Shown: in pieces, positions 4,073-5,333 of the stretch
How the letters are laid out: each line of letters opens with the position of its first letter
How positions within the stretch are numbered: position 1 is the stretch's first letter
NCBI GenBank assembly: GCA_903970455.1
Contig: CAJCIW010000023.1
Coordinates: 1 to 5,333 of the forward strand
Origin: Verrucomicrobiota bacterium
GTDB lineage: Bacteria > Chlamydiota > Chlamydiia > Chlamydiales > Rhabdochlamydiaceae
Length of the DNA stretch: 5,333 nucleotides
Direction: 5' to 3'
The notes under the pieces: generated by a model
What the model saw: the letters and a program-made list of their open reading frames with translations, nothing else
Databases searched by the model: none
What the model was told of the DNA's origin: nothing
Translations under genes and position numbers: made by a program

Positions 4073-5185
4073 ATGGGATCAAAAATAGACTTTACAATCT
4101 CTATCCCACCTCAATGCACACTGCCTGTCGCTTCTCCTTCCCCTGTAACCCTATCTCAAACAATTGCTTCTCGGCCAGTTTCTGACTCAATTCTTCAGCG
4201 TGAGCAAACCTCTCAAGGAATCACAGATTGTTTGAGCCAAATTTGGAAAGCGATTGTCGATTTCTTAAAGAAAATATGGGAATGCTTCTGTTGCAAAAAG
4301 AAGAGTGAAATACTTAGTCCAGAAGAAATTGAGCGACGACGGGTAGTGCAAGAAGAAGAGCTTGCGGTCTGGCAGACCCAGATGGGAAGGAGTTTAAGAG
4401 TTGGTGCAAATAATGGAGATGTCAGTTTTGTTGATTTGAGCGGAAGAATTGCTCGGCCAGGATTTTGTTCCGCACTTCAAATGGAGAGGATTCCCCAAAT
4501 CGGCCACTATACGGAAAATTACCCTGTATTAAGTCGGCTTATCGCAGTAAAACTCCCAGCAAGACAATTGCAGCGGTTTTCAGACGCGATAAAAAATGAA
4601 TTGGCAAATGTTGCTCCAGATAACTTAGATCTCTATTTTGTAGTTTGGCAGGATATTCCGAGAATGTTCGAAGATGCTGGACAACCTGGAAAGAGAAATT
4701 TAATCTACCATCCCATTGCTTTTCCTAATGCGCAAAGAGGGGAAACGCATTGTCAAGATATGCCTATGGGGATCTTTCAGACGGAGGGCATCGAGGAAGC
4801 GCGCGGAGATCCAAGCCAAGCCCTCCCTTTTAATCGCTTTGGTTTGCAAAATGTGCATATTCATCCTGCAGATATGCCGTTTGGCCAAGCGATGGCTATA
4901 TCGCCAGACCATGCACGCTTTCATTTGCCTGCCGAAAGAAGGTGGAGTACCTTCCATAGCGCGTGCAAATTCCCCAACAACCGGGCAGCGGCTGTCTTTG
5001 GAGTTATCATAGATTCTGATAATCGCACCCAGGAATTGAATGTTCTACTTCGTCCGCTTGGTCAAAATCAGATCACCTTACAAGAATATAAGACGGGGAT
5101 TCAAAATAGTCAGCTCGATCCTAGCTTGAAGCGTAAAATCGCGCATGTGCTTGATTTCTATACTGAAGGCCTTCAACACAACTGA
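4073..5185 (+). CDS. Hypothetical protein, candidate secreted/membrane-associated effector
   Basis: I do not recognise this 370-residue protein. The N-terminus (1-45) is rich in Ser, Thr and Pro, as in many type III secretion substrates. Residues 54-70 (LSQIWKAIVDFLKKIWE) form an amphipathic, Trp-containing helix, followed directly by CFCCKKK (71-77): three cysteines beside a Lys run, resembling a lipidation or membrane-contact site. Residues 83-104 are charged and probably helical. The rest (about 105-366) looks globular and soluble, with notable segments GETHC (223-227), NVHIHPADMPFG (260-271) and WSTFHSACKFPNN (291-303); the His/Cys content could suit a catalytic or metal site, but this is a guess. 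ATG 4073 has only a weak upstream GGTG; ATG 3977 (402 residues) would add a hydrophobic N-terminal segment. Base use appears more AT-rich than in the ribosomal operon. A host-directed effector is inference from the N-terminal layout only. Confidence 0.7.
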   Translation: MGSKIDFTISIPPQCTLPVASPSPVTLSQTIASRPVSDSILQREQTSQGITDCLSQIWKAIVDFLKKIWECFCCKKKSEILSPEEIERRRVVQEEELAVWQTQMGRSLRVGANNGDVSFVDLSGRIARPGFCSALQMERIPQIGHYTENYPVLSRLIAVKLPARQLQRFSDAIKNELANVAPDNLDLYFVVWQDIPRMFEDAGQPGKRNLIYHPIAFPNAQRGETHCQDMPMGIFQTEGIEEARGDPSQALPFNRFGLQNVHIHPADMPFGQAMAISPDHARFHLPAERRWSTFHSACKFPNNRAAAVFGVIIDSDNRTQELNVLLRPLGQNQITLQEYKTGIQNSQLDPSLKRKIAHVLDFYTEGLQHN

Positions 5186-5261
5186 TCCGATGATTTGCAC
5201 TCTCGGACGTGTGTTTATACCAATCGCAGCAAATAACTTCATATTTCAGCGCGTCAAAGCG

Positions 5262-5333
5262 CCGAAAATCGACGAGCGCAAGTGGCATTGTATTGGTTTA
5301 ATACTATGCCACTTGCGCTCGTCGATTTGTCGG
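5262..5333. repeat. Long near-perfect inverted repeat (hairpin) at the right edge
   Basis: Arms 5262-5294 and 5300-5333 make 32 pairs around the five-base loop GGTTT, with one T/T mismatch (5289/5305) and one bulged base (G5329). The inner 23 pairs (5266-5288 with 5306-5328) are perfect. The arms reach the last base of the window, so the element may extend further. It lies 76 bp after the preceding gene's stop. No T run is visible, and the stem is far longer than an ordinary terminator, so an intergenic repeat palindrome or miniature mobile element is at least as likely. Confidence 0.85.

Noticed and set aside
4700..5012. Open frames 4716-5012 (+) and 4700-4957 (-) inside the last gene
   Set aside because: Both lie inside the longer 370-codon frame, with no ribosome binding site or recognisable protein.
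5186..5207. TCCGA (5186-5190) and TCGGA (5203-5207) as a terminator of the last gene
   Set aside because: Only five pairs with a 12-base loop and no T run after it; indistinguishable from chance.
1..5333. CRISPR array, transposase, integrase, toxin-antitoxin pair or phage gene
   Set aside because: No regularly spaced direct repeats and no recognisable mobile-element or defence protein in any of the listed frames.

Overview
The window carries the conserved translation cluster rpsB-tsf-pyrH-frr (ribosomal protein S2, EF-Ts, UMP kinase, ribosome recycling factor). It is preceded by tRNA-Gly(UCC) and followed by tRNA-Glu(UUC), tRNA-Lys(UUU) and one unrecognised 370-codon gene. All genes are on the + strand. 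The gene order and the style of the proteins suggest a member of the Chlamydiae, most likely an environmental, amoeba-associated (Parachlamydia/Waddlia-like) lineage. This is an inference from protein style and from my recollection that chlamydiae place tRNA-Gly and rpsB after ompA; no search was run. None of the three tRNA genes encodes its CCA end.

Layout. Positions 1-130 hold no supportable gene, but contain a terminator-like region that probably ends a gene to the left. A promoter-like pair at 131-159 leads into tRNA-Gly (176-246). A 109-nt leader follows, with a strong hairpin (298-327), and then rpsB, which must start at a TTG codon (356). rpsB and tsf overlap by ATGA; pyrH starts at GTG 2013, 5 nt after tsf; frr starts at ATG 2741, 2 nt after pyrH. 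Each of the four starts has a good Shine-Dalgarno sequence. This is one tightly packed operon for translation, plus the pyrimidine nucleotide kinase.

After frr there is a 220-nt non-coding gap with a T-rich possible terminator and a promoter with an inverted repeat, followed by tRNA-Glu and tRNA-Lys. tRNA-Lys ends in a textbook bidirectional terminator that is the core of a much larger palindrome reaching back into the tRNA acceptor arm. From there to about 3950 lies a GC-richer stretch of back-to-back hairpins that looks like a repeat element rather than a gene.

The last gene (4073-5185) has a Ser/Thr/Pro-rich N-terminus, an amphipathic helix followed by a Cys cluster and a Lys run, and a C-terminal domain I do not recognise. 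It is a candidate secreted or membrane-associated host-interaction protein. The window ends inside or at the edge of an almost perfect 32-bp hairpin (5262-5333) that shares a 14-nt motif, in inverted orientation, with the region just after frr.
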